Below are positions 27,020-35,488 of a stretch of 64,000 nucleotides of DNA, one piece after another. Numbering within the stretch: the stretch's first letter is position 1; the number at the start of each line of letters is the position of its first letter. The stretch is from Nodosilinea sp. PGN35 (GTDB lineage: Bacteria > Cyanobacteriota > Cyanobacteriia > Phormidesmidales > Phormidesmidaceae). Below the pieces are notes generated by a model. That model did no database searches, was not told where the DNA came from, and saw only the letters and a list, made by a program, of their open reading frames with translations. Position numbers and translations under genes: made by a program. The DNA is taken from NCBI RefSeq assembly GCF_029109325.1, contig NZ_JAQKQJ010000008.1:62001-126000 (forward strand), read 5' to 3'.

Positions 27020-27054
27020 GTTCTGTCTCCCTCAACCACAACCGGAGACAGAAC
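27020..27054 (+). promoter_or_regulatory. RBS-sequestering hairpin
   Basis: GTTCTGTCTCC (27020-27030) pairs perfectly with GGAGACAGAAC (27044-27054). The GGAG is the likely Shine-Dalgarno sequence for the ATG at 27057, so translation would be blocked while this stem is formed. Confidence 0.6.
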
Positions 27055-27056
27055 CC

Positions 27057-27374
27057 ATGTTTGACCATCTTGAACCCGACGCCGATGGGGCGTCGAACGC
27101 TTCGCCTGCGCCCGAGCACGCATCCCTACCCGTACCGCCAAACTCTGGATTGCCCGGCAAAGCGCCTCGGCCCCTCACCCCCGAAAAAGTGCGGCACATG
27201 CTCTACGGCAGCCTGGCCGGCATTGACCGCACCATCAAAATCCTCCATGCGATCGGCTACGCCGACCCCAACGACTGGAGCGACCCCATCCCCGTACCCC
27301 AAAGCGACGCCAACCCTGGCACCAAACCCAACCAGTGGATGGTGATCATGACCAAAACCGTGCTGCTAGAGTAG
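27057..27374 (+). CDS. Small conserved cyanobacterial protein under leader control
   Basis: This is a 105-residue protein of unknown function. Residues 1-35 are Pro/Ala/Asp-rich and disordered. Residues 42-69 read LTPEKVRHMLYGSLAGIDRTIKILHAIG and are helical. A short tail ends QWMVIMTKTVLLE. The ATG at 27057 is preferred over the upstream in-frame start because the upstream codons lie in the leader hairpins. The gene is preceded by an aptamer-like leader, a terminator-like stem and an RBS hairpin, so metabolite-dependent expression is likely. No enzyme motif is seen. Confidence 0.6.
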   Translation: MFDHLEPDADGASNASPAPEHASLPVPPNSGLPGKAPRPLTPEKVRHMLYGSLAGIDRTIKILHAIGYADPNDWSDPIPVPQSDANPGTKPNQWMVIMTKTVLLE

Positions 27375-27380
27375 ACGACC

Positions 27381-27413
27381 AAGCCGGAGGATTCTGTCAG
27401 AATCCTCCGGCTT
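27381..27413 (+). terminator. 16-bp perfect inverted repeat after small gene
   Basis: AAGCCGGAGGATTCTG (27381-27396), a single T, then its exact complement (27398-27413). It has no T run but is positioned just after the stop at 27372-27374, so it is a terminator or RNA 3' stabiliser. Confidence 0.7.
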
Positions 27414-27656
27414 GCAGCTATTCCCGTTCCCACAGGGATGACAAGCATTTTCTTAGCGTTATACCCGATGGGCTAGAGCACCTTTTGCTAGAAGAACTGC
27501 TGAGTATAACGACTACTTCTATTGCCCTTAACTACCCCTATGGAAGGGCAAAGCATTTACTAACCTAGCTCTATAGCAAGAGGAAGGGGCATCTTGTGGT
27601 TTTTAAGATGCACTTAAGATTGCCGCAAATTTCTTCTACCGGAGTAGTGACTTAGC

Positions 27657-28157
27657 ATGAACAGTATGAACGGCGAACAAAAATGTGCATTGGCACTGGG
27701 GATCATCTTTACCTTTTTAGGAATTGCTGGTTTTATTCCCGCTTTGATCAACTTGCCTACCTCGGGTATGGGGTCTAGCGTACCGCTAGACACAAGCTCG
27801 GTTCCCATCAGCGGCGGGCCAGATTATATGGCTGCTTACCTGAGAGGGTTTGGCTATTTGTTTGGGCTCTTTCCAACTAACCTGCTCCACAACATGGTTC
27901 ACCTGGCCATTGGCGGCTTTGGTCTATTTTCGGCCACGGGTAAAGAAGGGGCATTTAGATACAATCGCTTCTTTGCGATTAGCTATTTGCTGCTGGCCAT
28001 CATGGGGTTGATACCGCTTGCCAATACCCTCTTTGGTATCATGCCTATTTTTGGCAACAACGTTTGGTTCAACGCGATCACAGGGGCGATCGCAGCTTAC
28101 TTCGCCTTTGTCTGGCATCCCAACCATCCCGAATCAACCGCTCCTTCTACCCAGTAG
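27657..28157 (+). CDS. DUF4383 integral membrane protein
   Basis: This 166-residue protein has four predicted membrane helices and the DUF4383 motif YLRGFGYLFGLFPTNLLHNMVHLAIGGFGL. N-terminal hydrophobic residues 11-31 and the pattern LFPTNLLHNMVH identify the family, which is common in cyanobacteria and actinobacteria and has no known function. The gene is alone between the small leader-controlled gene and the convergent symporter. Confidence 0.85.
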   Translation: MNSMNGEQKCALALGIIFTFLGIAGFIPALINLPTSGMGSSVPLDTSSVPISGGPDYMAAYLRGFGYLFGLFPTNLLHNMVHLAIGGFGLFSATGKEGAFRYNRFFAISYLLLAIMGLIPLANTLFGIMPIFGNNVWFNAITGAIAAYFAFVWHPNHPESTAPSTQ

Positions 28158-28188
28158 TCGTCTGACTAATTCTGCCATAGTTGACGCT

Positions 28189-28222
28189 AAGCGCACGGTC
28201 AAAAAGAACCGTGCGCTTATTT
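28189..28222. terminator. Bidirectional intrinsic terminator
   Basis: AAGCGCACGGT (28189-28199) and ACCGTGCGCTT (28208-28218) form an 11-bp stem with an A-rich loop, followed by TATTTT on the plus strand. It sits between the convergent DUF4383 and symporter genes. Confidence 0.8.
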
Positions 28223-28228
28223 TGGTTT

Positions 28229-29743
28229 TTAGCTGCCCTGTATATTGGTCAACCTGTCGGACGATGGCCTATCGCTCTCCCCGTAGGCGCGGATGTCGCG
28301 GCTGAGAATGCCGAAGTCAAACGCTTCCGTCTTGCCCTGGCTGGCCTTGAGCTGAATCCACCCCAGGCAAATCAGCGTCGAGACCACGATGGGGGCGGCA
28401 AAGCTGACCAGCAGGTCGCCCGCAAAGGGCAGACCATTCCAGGCGCTAAAGTCGGGCCGGGGAAAGAACAGGGCACCAACCGCGATCGCCGCCACCGCAC
28501 TCCAAAAGGCCATCGTCCCCGTCAGCCTGCGCGAGTACAGACCAAACAGCACCGGAAACAGCGCCCCGGCACAGACCAGATCGGCCAGCAAAAACAGGTA
28601 CAGCACGTTGTAGCCCCGCGCGGCAATGAGAATGGCCGGAATCCCCACCACCACCGTCAGCAATCGGGTGATTCGCAGAATGCCGCTGGAGGATTTTTCC
28701 GGGAAAAGCCTCAGCAGGTCGGTGGTAAACACGCTGGCAATGCCGTTCAGCAGCGAGTCCAGGCTGCTCATCACCAGGGCCAGCACCAGCACCAGCACCG
28801 CCATACTCACCCAGCCCGGCAGCGCCAGCGCCTGGATCAGCGAGAAAAAGGCGCGATCGTCGTTAAAGCCAAAGTGCATGGCCACAATGCCCAGCAGCCC
28901 CGCCATTAGCAGCATCGGCAAAATCACTAAGAAGGATCCTAAAAACGATCGCCGCACCACCGTATCGGTCTTGCAGGCGTAGATCCGCTGCCAGTTGGTC
29001 TGGTTAAACATTTCGGCGGCAATCACCGCGATCACCAGCGTGGCCCCAAACTTGATGCCGGGGCCGTTGGATAGGGTGAGCAGCTCCGGGGCCGTCTGGG
29101 CGACGGGGGCGATCGCATTCCCCCAGCCCCCCAGGGCAAACACCGCAATGCCAAAGCTCAGCAGCAGCAGCGGCACAATCACCGCAAACTGAATCGCGTC
29201 GGTAAAGATGGTCGCCGCCAGCCCACCCACCAGGGTGTAGGCAAACACCGCCGCCATCACCAGCAGCGCCGTCAGCCAGAGCGGCACCCCCGCCATCAGC
29301 TCCACCGCCTTGGCGATCGCCGTCAGCTCCGCCACCATGTACACAACCATGTAAAACACCACAATGCCCAGGGTCAGCCGGTACATGGCCTGGCCAAAGC
29401 GGTGCAGCACGTATTCATTCAACGAGTGGCCCCTGGGCATCAGAAACCGCATCCGCGTGCCCATAAACGCAAACAGCGCCGCCGGGGTGGCCTGACCGAT
29501 GCAGTAGCCGACAATGCCCGCCATCCCGCTGGTGGCCCCCACCTCCGGCGGGCTAAACAAAATCCACGCGCCCATGGCCGAGGCCACAATGGTTGCCAAA
29601 GCCATCGGGGTGCCCACGCTGTTGCGGTTCACCATGTAGTCTTCCAGGCTAATGGTGCGGCGGCTGGCCTGGAGCAGCCCCGCCAGCGTAAAGCTGGCCA
29701 CAGTGATCAGAGTGACGGCGACAGCCGTTGCACTTAGGGTCAT
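28229..29743 (-). CDS. Sodium:solute symporter family transporter, thiamine-riboswitch controlled
   Basis: This is a 504-residue SSS-family (LeuT-fold) membrane protein of about 12-13 helices. Family features are the N-terminal RTISLEDYMVNRNSVGTPMALATIVASAMGAW, the central GLAATIFTDAIQFAVIVPLLL and the helix-8 sequence MSSLDSLLNGIASVFTTDLLR with the sodium-site Ser/Asp pattern. The ATG at 29743 follows AAGGTGAG at proper spacing. A TPP riboswitch ends 130 nt upstream, so the cargo is probably thiamine or its pyrimidine (HMP), as in the PanF-like ThiV transporters predicted by comparative genomics. That assignment is inference from the riboswitch. No substrate motif is known. Confidence 0.85.
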   Translation of the reverse strand: MTLSATAVAVTLITVASFTLAGLLQASRRTISLEDYMVNRNSVGTPMALATIVASAMGAWILFSPPEVGATSGMAGIVGYCIGQATPAALFAFMGTRMRFLMPRGHSLNEYVLHRFGQAMYRLTLGIVVFYMVVYMVAELTAIAKAVELMAGVPLWLTALLVMAAVFAYTLVGGLAATIFTDAIQFAVIVPLLLLSFGIAVFALGGWGNAIAPVAQTAPELLTLSNGPGIKFGATLVIAVIAAEMFNQTNWQRIYACKTDTVVRRSFLGSFLVILPMLLMAGLLGIVAMHFGFNDDRAFFSLIQALALPGWVSMAVLVLVLALVMSSLDSLLNGIASVFTTDLLRLFPEKSSSGILRITRLLTVVVGIPAILIAARGYNVLYLFLLADLVCAGALFPVLFGLYSRRLTGTMAFWSAVAAIAVGALFFPRPDFSAWNGLPFAGDLLVSFAAPIVVSTLICLGWIQLKASQGKTEAFDFGILSRDIRAYGESDRPSSDRLTNIQGS

Positions 29744-29872
29744 AGAACAACTCACCTTGTTGCGGTTGGGTGGTTGCTAGAGGCGGCGGCTGTAGAAAAC
29801 AGGAGACTCGCAGAACAGACAACTCGTAGAACACGTTACCAGTGAGGCCGAGCCACACGGGCTCGCAAACTC

Positions 29873-29960
29873 AATCAACGCTTTCCTCCGCTGGCATGAA
29901 CCAGGTCAGGTTCCGAGGGTATGATCTCAGCCCGATTGCTCGGACACCCCTAGCTTGATA
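29873..29960 (-). promoter_or_regulatory. TPP riboswitch upstream of the SSS transporter
   Basis: On the minus strand it has ATCAAGCTAGGGGTGTCCG, CTGAGATCATACCCTCGGAAC, CTGACCTGGTTCATGCCAGCG and a closing GAGGAAAGCGTTGAT that pairs with ATCAAGC. It is almost the same core as the thiC element and lies 130 nt before the transporter ATG. Confidence 0.93.
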
Positions 29961-30031
29961 GCATCCTACCACTGGAGTTCGCTGCGATCGCCCATAATAG
30001 ACAAAAAGCCCACGAGCGCAGGACTCTATCT

Positions 30032-30685
30032 ATGGCCGAGCCCGTCACCATCGCAGATATCTACGCTCTCTTTCAGGCATCTCGGGCTGAGGATGATCGC
30101 CGCGCTGCCGAAGCTGATCGGCGCATGGCAGCATTGAATGCCGAAGCCGATCGCCGCGCTGCCGAAGCCGATCGCCGCGCTGCCGAAGCCGATCGCCGTG
30201 CTGCCGAGGCTGACCGCCGTCTGCAGAAGTTAGAGCGCATCGCCGCCAACACCAGCCGCGAGGTGGCGGGGCTAACCACCCGCTGGGGCCAGTTTGTCGA
30301 GAACCTGGTCGCGCCCGCTGTGATTCGCCTGTTTCAAGAGCGGGGCATTGAGGTGCAGGAACTCTCTCGCCGGATGCAATCGAACCGGCCTGGGGCAGAG
30401 ATGGAGATCGACATTTTTGCGGTGGATGGTGATGTCGCCGTCGCGGTGGAATGTAAGTCGCGCCTGTCAAAGCAGGATGTGGACGATTTCTTGGCACGGC
30501 TGGGGCGATTTCGGCAGGCGTTTCCCCACTACACGGGGTACCAAATCTATGGGGCCATGGCGGGCATTGAAATTGACAAGGGCATAGACCGCTACGCCTA
30601 TCAGCAGGGGCTGTTTGTAATCAAGCAAATGGGCGACACAGTGGCCATTGCCAACGACACCGCCTTTCAACCCGCCGCCTGGTAA
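30032..30685 (+). CDS. Coiled-coil plus PD-(D/E)XK nuclease-like protein (DUF3782-like)
   Basis: This is a 217-residue protein. Residues 24-70 are a coiled coil made of in-frame repeats AEADRRA (three to four perfect copies, 21-bp units each with a HIP1 core CCGATCGCCG). Residues 95-217 read AVIRLFQERGIEVQEL, EMEIDIFAVDGDVAVAVECKSRLSKQDVDDF and YQIYGAMAGI, a restriction-endonuclease-like fold with the ID...ECK pattern. Members occur in many copies in cyanobacteria with unproven activity. The repeated units are probably slipped or expanded copies of one HIP1-containing segment. Confidence 0.75.
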   Translation: MAEPVTIADIYALFQASRAEDDRRAAEADRRMAALNAEADRRAAEADRRAAEADRRAAEADRRLQKLERIAANTSREVAGLTTRWGQFVENLVAPAVIRLFQERGIEVQELSRRMQSNRPGAEMEIDIFAVDGDVAVAVECKSRLSKQDVDDFLARLGRFRQAFPHYTGYQIYGAMAGIEIDKGIDRYAYQQGLFVIKQMGDTVAIANDTAFQPAAW

Positions 30686-30724
30686 AGCCATAGACAATCG
30701 GTAAGGACATTTAAAACCCTGTGT

Positions 30725-30757
30725 ACGTGCAAACGTTCCAACGTTTGCACGTTTTTA
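30725..30757. terminator. AACGTT palindrome with T run
   Basis: ACGTGCAAACGTT (30725-30737), CC, then its exact complement (30740-30752) followed by TTTT. It is related to the AACGTT palindromes at 16571 and 44254. It ends the coiled-coil nuclease gene. Confidence 0.75.
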
Positions 30758-30821
30758 AGAGAAATACCTCGACCGCCCTAGCTATAGCTATACCCCAATG
30801 GGCCTTATCACTCAGACGACC

Positions 30822-31241
30822 ATGGCTGGAGAAACTGACCTGACCCAACTGCTCAAAACCATGCAGCCCGTACGGCAAGAGGGGGAGTATGTGTTTTGCA
30901 CGCTGGCCAATACCACCCACTGCCCGCCCCACCTCGACCCCGTGGGCTACTTCAAAGAAGCCGAAGGGCTGACGCTGATGGTGCCAAAGTCGCAGGCCGA
31001 TGCAGCGGGGTTAGCCTATCCGGCGGTCTTTGCGCTGATCACGCTGACGGTGCACTCCAGCCTGGAGGCGGTGGGGTTTATGGCGGCGATCGCCACCCAT
31101 CTTGCCAACCACGGCATCAGCGTTAACCCGGTCTCAGCCTTTTACCACGACCACCTGTTTGTGCCCACTAAAGATGCTGAACGGGCAATGGCTTTGCTGC
31201 AATCCCTCACCGACTCAGCTTGCTCTCAATCACCCGCTTAA
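30822..31241 (+). CDS. ACT-domain protein
   Basis: This 139-residue protein has two ACT-like segments: an N-terminal part (LLKTMQPVRQEGEYVFCTLAN) and AVFALITLTVHSSLEAVGFMAAIATHLANHGISVNPVSAFYHDHLFVP, which is the ACT_7/DUF2241 pattern of small regulatory proteins. ACT domains bind amino acids. No partner is encoded adjacently. An upstream ATG at 30798 is possible but not favoured. The last 35 nt overlap the 3' end of the convergent signalling gene. Confidence 0.8.
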   Translation: MAGETDLTQLLKTMQPVRQEGEYVFCTLANTTHCPPHLDPVGYFKEAEGLTLMVPKSQADAAGLAYPAVFALITLTVHSSLEAVGFMAAIATHLANHGISVNPVSAFYHDHLFVPTKDAERAMALLQSLTDSACSQSPA

Positions 31242-34200
31242 GGCCCGTCTCCACATTCAGCCAGGCGGCATCGCGGTTTTCCCACTGGTCTACTGGCACC
31301 CCGTTTTGTGGCAACCAACTCAGCTTGCTAAAGGGTGTACCTTCTCGATCAACGGCTCTTAGAATGATCGGAATTACCTTTGCCTCGCGCTTCTCGTGCC
31401 GCTCCATCGCTCTTGTCATCTCGATGTCATAGCAATAGTCAGAAAACATGAAATCGGGACTGATGAGAAGCAGAATGATGTCGGCCCGGTTGAGGTTTTC
31501 ATCAATCTCGTTTACCCACTCGTCGCCGGGGAGAATGCGGCGATCGTGCCAGGGTTGAATTAGCCCCTGCCGCTGGAGCAACTTCAGGTGGGTTTCGAGC
31601 TGTTCGCGCAGCAGGTCGTCTTTGTGAGAGTAGCTGAAGAATAGGCGCAGGGCCTGGCTGTGGCGTTCCATGGCACGGGTTGGCTGGCGGGTGCCCTCCA
31701 AATCTACCCCATTGAGCAAGTCGCGCACGGTGAGGGTGAGCAAGCCATCTCCGGTGAATACGTCAAAGCTGGTTTGCCGGTGTTCTTCGCGCACCAGCAG
31801 CTCTTTATAATCAACCGCTACCAAAGGATGCCCCGGCACCGGCACCAGCTCTTTGGGGGTGAATTTAAAGCTGCGGTGGATGCGCTCAAAGTCAGAGCGG
31901 ATCACCGCCAGCAGCCTGCGCCGACTCGCCGCTGGCCCATCTACGCTGATGGACACACAGCGATCTTGGGGGTCGGCTTTTACCAGGGCGCGGTTGCCCT
32001 CAAAGGTGAGAATGACCCCGGTGCGCCAGCGCAGTTGGTGCTGGCTCAGCACGTGGGTGCGCACAATGAAGCGAGGCAGCAGCCCCTCCGGCAAAATGGG
32101 GTACTCGTAGCGAAAGTTGAGGCACTGGGCCGGGTCAAACTCGGCGGCGGCGGCGGGCTGCTGCTTATCCAGCAGGTCGGGGATCAGGTAGCGGTTTTCG
32201 TCTTCCTCAAACCGGAAGCACAGCTCGAATTTGCGCATTAGCTCTAGCAAAAAGCCGTGGCGCTCGGGGGGGTAGTTCTGGCTGTCCAGATGGCGGCCCA
32301 GGCAAGCGGCGTCCATTTCGCCCTTGGCGTGGGCCAGCTCGTCGGCGTTGAGCAGGGTGTAGATGCCGCTGGTGACCCAGTGGGGGTTGAGCACGTGGGT
32401 ATCGCGCAGGCGGGGGTCGTCTTTGTAGTTGAGGGCAATGCCGAGGCTGTGGAGGTGGACGGCGAGGGAGTCTTGCGCCCCATAGTCGGTTTCGCCATCG
32501 GTTTTGCAAAATTCTCGGTACTGCTCAAAGGAAATGTAGTTCTCTGCCATGGCCGACAGCCGATCTTTGATCGCTACCCAACTGGCCGGGAAGGGATCGC
32601 GCAGGTGCTCTAGGGCGTCGGTTTCGCGCTCAATGGCAGTGCGGAGCTGGTCGATACCAAACCCGGTTTCGCAGTCGGTTTGCAGAAAGCCGCGAATGTT
32701 GGGGAATTTTTGCTGCAATGCGCCCCGGTTGACATCAAACGGGTGCTCCTGAATTTTGTTGAGCACCACCAGCACGGGGGAACTGCCGCCAAAGCTTTGG
32801 ATCAGCTCTAGCCAGTACTCGGCATCGGCATCTTCGTGCCCCTGGCGACCGTTGAGCACCAGTAGGTAAAGGCTGCGCTCGGTGAGAAAGAACTGGTGTG
32901 TGGAGTGCATAATCTCTTGCCCACCAAAGTCCCAAACGTGGAGCTTGATATTTTCGGAGTCATTAAGACGCATTTCCCAAGGGGTAATTTGAATACCCTC
33001 GGTTTTTGCAGATTCAGGATTAAAGCGTTTGTGAATCAGGCGGTTAACCAAAGAGGTTTTGCCAGCAGCACCAAAGCCAACCAGAAGTAATTTAGCCTCG
33101 TTGAGTGGAGAATTGTTTGATTTTATTTTGGAGTAATAGGCCCAAATATCTTTAGGATCAGCAGGCTCATTTCCCCTGCCAACTTCTTGAGAGGTAGGCC
33201 CAAGAATTTCAACAGGAAGCCTTAGCATTTTATTTTCATGCAGATAAAGCTTCCTTAAGCGGAAAGGGTAACCCATTTCTTTGGGAAAATCTCGCAATTG
33301 ATTGTGAGACACATCTATCTCTTCGAGATTTGGATGATCGCAGATATTTTCTGGCAAAAACTGAATTCTATTATGAGATATATTCAGACAAGCTAGAGTA
33401 AGTATATCTGAAGCTTTCAAGGGAAAATAAGCAAGCCAATTAAATGACAAGTTGATTTCAGTAAGCCCCTTCATCCGAATTATTTTATCGGGAATATCCT
33501 TCAAGCACAGGGAAGATAAATCAAGTCTTCTAGAATTATTCTTTATAGCATCATTGATACGCTTTTCAGCCTCAAGGTATCCTAACGCACTAAAAACTTC
33601 AGGAATCTCTAAGTCTCTGCCAGCAAGCTCTTGTGGTGTAAGGCGTGAAAGAACGTCAAGAAGGCTCAGAATGCCTGGCCCAGAATCACTTTCTAGCCAT
33701 TCGAGTAAGCAAAGAGCTCTAAAAGTCATTGCTGCCATCTGTCCAGGTATGATGCCAGTCGGAGGATTGAGTACAAATAAAATCTGGTTAAATGTATCAC
33801 CTGGCAAATCTGATAACTCGTCAATGAGTTTTAAACGCCTAGCATAAATTGGTGCATGGATTATGTCTGAATAAACATGCCCGTTAATGATCTCTCTAAG
33901 GATCTCGACAGTTGCTTCTAAACCTGGCTCTGAATTAATTGTCCACTCAAGCAAATTAATGGTGCGGTCAATCTGAGGTTTGTTTCGATCGCGCGAAATC
34001 TCTAGAGGAGGGTTAAGAGCAAATAGAAGCTTTTCAAATATGAATTCAGGAAGACTATTTATGATGCCAACTAAATGCTTTTTGTCAAAGGCTGTGGTTT
34101 TTGCTTCCAAGCTTCTCGATATGGGAGAACGCGATGAGTGCGGATCGTCAAATTCCAGAAAGGGAATTTCGCGTGACAGAGCAATTTTCGAATCTAACAA

Positions 34201-34479
34201 ATGATGTAAATGCGATTTTGCTTCTTCTAATAGGTCTTGAGCTTTCTCTGCAACTGCGATCGCATCCACCTCCACCCCCAGCACCCCAGCGATCGCCCTC
34301 ACACTATCCCCACTCACCCGCTTTCCCCGCTCCGGGTGAAACAACCGGCTCACCGTATCCGCACTCACCCTCGCCCGCTCGGCGATCGCCGCAAACGTCC
34401 ACCCCCGCTCTGCCTTCGCCGCCTGTAGCAGCTTCAGCCCCTCCGGGCTAGCGAGAAAACCGCGCGATTGAGACGACAT
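31207..34479 (-). CDS. HTH-EAD-LRR-Roc-COR-TIR signalling protein
   Basis: This 1090-residue protein has an unusually complete set of domains. Residues 10-75 are a helix-turn-helix of XRE type (AAIAERARVSADTVSRLF). Residues 133-200 and 214-285 are two repeats resembling effector-associated domains (LPEFIFEKLLFALNPP and LPGDTFNQILFVLNPP, each with an LEW motif about 27 residues later). Residues 309-425 are about five leucine-rich repeats (LTEINLSFNWLAYFP). Residues 460-620 are a Roc GTPase with GFGAAGKTS at 468-476, DFGGQE at 517-522 and NKIQ at 574-577. Residues 630-905 are the COR region. Residues 944-1085 are a TIR domain (FFSYSHKDD; SPDFMFSDYCYDIEM with probable catalytic Glu1020). By analogy TIR could hydrolyse NAD, and the architecture looks like a regulated immune or cell-death protein. 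That function is inference. The segment for residues 90-460 is AT-rich, suggesting a chimeric origin. Confidence 0.88.
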   Translation of the reverse strand: MSSQSRGFLASPEGLKLLQAAKAERGWTFAAIAERARVSADTVSRLFHPERGKRVSGDSVRAIAGVLGVEVDAIAVAEKAQDLLEEAKSHLHHLLDSKIALSREIPFLEFDDPHSSRSPISRSLEAKTTAFDKKHLVGIINSLPEFIFEKLLFALNPPLEISRDRNKPQIDRTINLLEWTINSEPGLEATVEILREIINGHVYSDIIHAPIYARRLKLIDELSDLPGDTFNQILFVLNPPTGIIPGQMAAMTFRALCLLEWLESDSGPGILSLLDVLSRLTPQELAGRDLEIPEVFSALGYLEAEKRINDAIKNNSRRLDLSSLCLKDIPDKIIRMKGLTEINLSFNWLAYFPLKASDILTLACLNISHNRIQFLPENICDHPNLEEIDVSHNQLRDFPKEMGYPFRLRKLYLHENKMLRLPVEILGPTSQEVGRGNEPADPKDIWAYYSKIKSNNSPLNEAKLLLVGFGAAGKTSLVNRLIHKRFNPESAKTEGIQITPWEMRLNDSENIKLHVWDFGGQEIMHSTHQFFLTERSLYLLVLNGRQGHEDADAEYWLELIQSFGGSSPVLVVLNKIQEHPFDVNRGALQQKFPNIRGFLQTDCETGFGIDQLRTAIERETDALEHLRDPFPASWVAIKDRLSAMAENYISFEQYREFCKTDGETDYGAQDSLAVHLHSLGIALNYKDDPRLRDTHVLNPHWVTSGIYTLLNADELAHAKGEMDAACLGRHLDSQNYPPERHGFLLELMRKFELCFRFEEDENRYLIPDLLDKQQPAAAAEFDPAQCLNFRYEYPILPEGLLPRFIVRTHVLSQHQLRWRTGVILTFEGNRALVKADPQDRCVSISVDGPAASRRRLLAVIRSDFERIHRSFKFTPKELVPVPGHPLVAVDYKELLVREEHRQTSFDVFTGDGLLTLTVRDLLNGVDLEGTRQPTRAMERHSQALRLFFSYSHKDDLLREQLETHLKLLQRQGLIQPWHDRRILPGDEWVNEIDENLNRADIILLLISPDFMFSDYCYDIEMTRAMERHEKREAKVIPIILRAVDREGTPFSKLSWLPQNGVPVDQWENRDAAWLNVETGLKRVIESKLSR

Positions 34480-34669
34480 AGGCAGCCGAGCAGAAAGTTT
34501 ATTCCCTCAAGGGTATCCGCCCTATCCATAAACCGGGTTTCTTTTTTGGCTTGTCGTAACCATGCACCCCTGGCTCAGAAACCCGGTTTCTAACTCCCAC
34601 ACATCGGTGGGTCACGGCTAATTTCAAAAGGCTACAATCAGAGCAATTTGGCTCATCGCAAGGCGTCCT

Positions 34670-35071
34670 ATGCTAAAAACCGTTGAAGGCATGTACCAAG
34701 ATGGGCAGATTCAACTCTCAGAGCTGCCCGAGGGAGTCAGCGATCGCGCCCAGGTGCTCGTGACCTTTCTCCAGCCAGGCAGCCTTGACCCTACAAAGCT
34801 TCAGCAGCTAATCGACCAGCTAGAAACCATTGCGGGCATTCCGCAGGGGCTTGATGCCGTTGATGCTGGCCAGACCCGCTCTCTCGAAGAAGTACAAAAA
34901 TCCATGGGCGATTCCGGGACGGATACTCGTTCCGAGTCGGTTTCCGAACGCTTCGCGAATCGCCTTCGCAATCTCCGTAGCCAAATTGTTGCCAGTGGAG
35001 AACTCTTGCTCAGCCAAGCAGCCCTTGAGCAAGAACTGGCCTCTTGCTGTAGAGGCGTAGAACCAAATTAG
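34670..35071 (+). CDS. Hypothetical protein with antitoxin-like N-terminus
   Basis: This is a 133-residue protein. Residues 1-37 (MLKTVEGMYQDGQIQLSELPEGVSDRAQVLVTFL) match a short N-terminal domain found in cyanobacterial AF2212-like antitoxins and small regulators. The rest is divergent: it contains a HIP1-free repeat-like segment SESVSERFANRLRNLRS and a C-terminal QAALEQELASC. The nucleotide stretch 34920-34980 looks inserted or frame-shifted relative to the expected tail, so the C-terminus may be aberrant. No partner toxin is recognised next to it. Confidence 0.5.
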   Translation: MLKTVEGMYQDGQIQLSELPEGVSDRAQVLVTFLQPGSLDPTKLQQLIDQLETIAGIPQGLDAVDAGQTRSLEEVQKSMGDSGTDTRSESVSERFANRLRNLRSQIVASGELLLSQAALEQELASCCRGVEPN

Positions 35072-35104
35072 TATTGGGATAGCACTCACCGGGCGCAGCC
35101 TGCC

Positions 35105-35368
35105 ATGACCGCCACGCCAGAATCCAGAGACTTTCAAAGCGAGGTGCTGGAGCGCCTAGATCGCCTGGAGCAAAAGCTCGACACCGATATTCAGCGTCTG
35201 GATGAGCGCACCGACAAGTGGGAAGAGCGCTTTCTGCAACTTTCAAAAGATAACCTGGCCATCTCGCGTACCGTGATCATTGCGGCGGCTACGGTCGTGA
35301 TTTTCGGCAGTCTGCTGGATAAGGCTGAGATTTTAGTCGAAGGCGCAACGCGGCTGTTTGGCAAATAG
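35105..35368 (+). CDS. Small coiled-coil membrane protein
   Basis: This is an 87-residue protein with residues 12-45 a coiled coil (VLERLDRLEQKLDTDIQRLDER) and a hydrophobic segment TVIIAAATVVIFGSLL near residues 57-73. It has a single predicted transmembrane helix. No family name is recognised. It follows the previous gene by 33 nt and may be co-transcribed. Confidence 0.55.
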   Translation: MTATPESRDFQSEVLERLDRLEQKLDTDIQRLDERTDKWEERFLQLSKDNLAISRTVIIAAATVVIFGSLLDKAEILVEGATRLFGK

Positions 35369-35488
35369 CGATCGCGGCGGCGTATAAGCTACTGCCGCTG
35401 GGGATTCCTTCTCAGGCCAGAGGACGGTCTGGGCGGGAAACGATAGGCTAAAGTCAGATAAATTGTGAAGAAAAATAAAGGAGACCCC

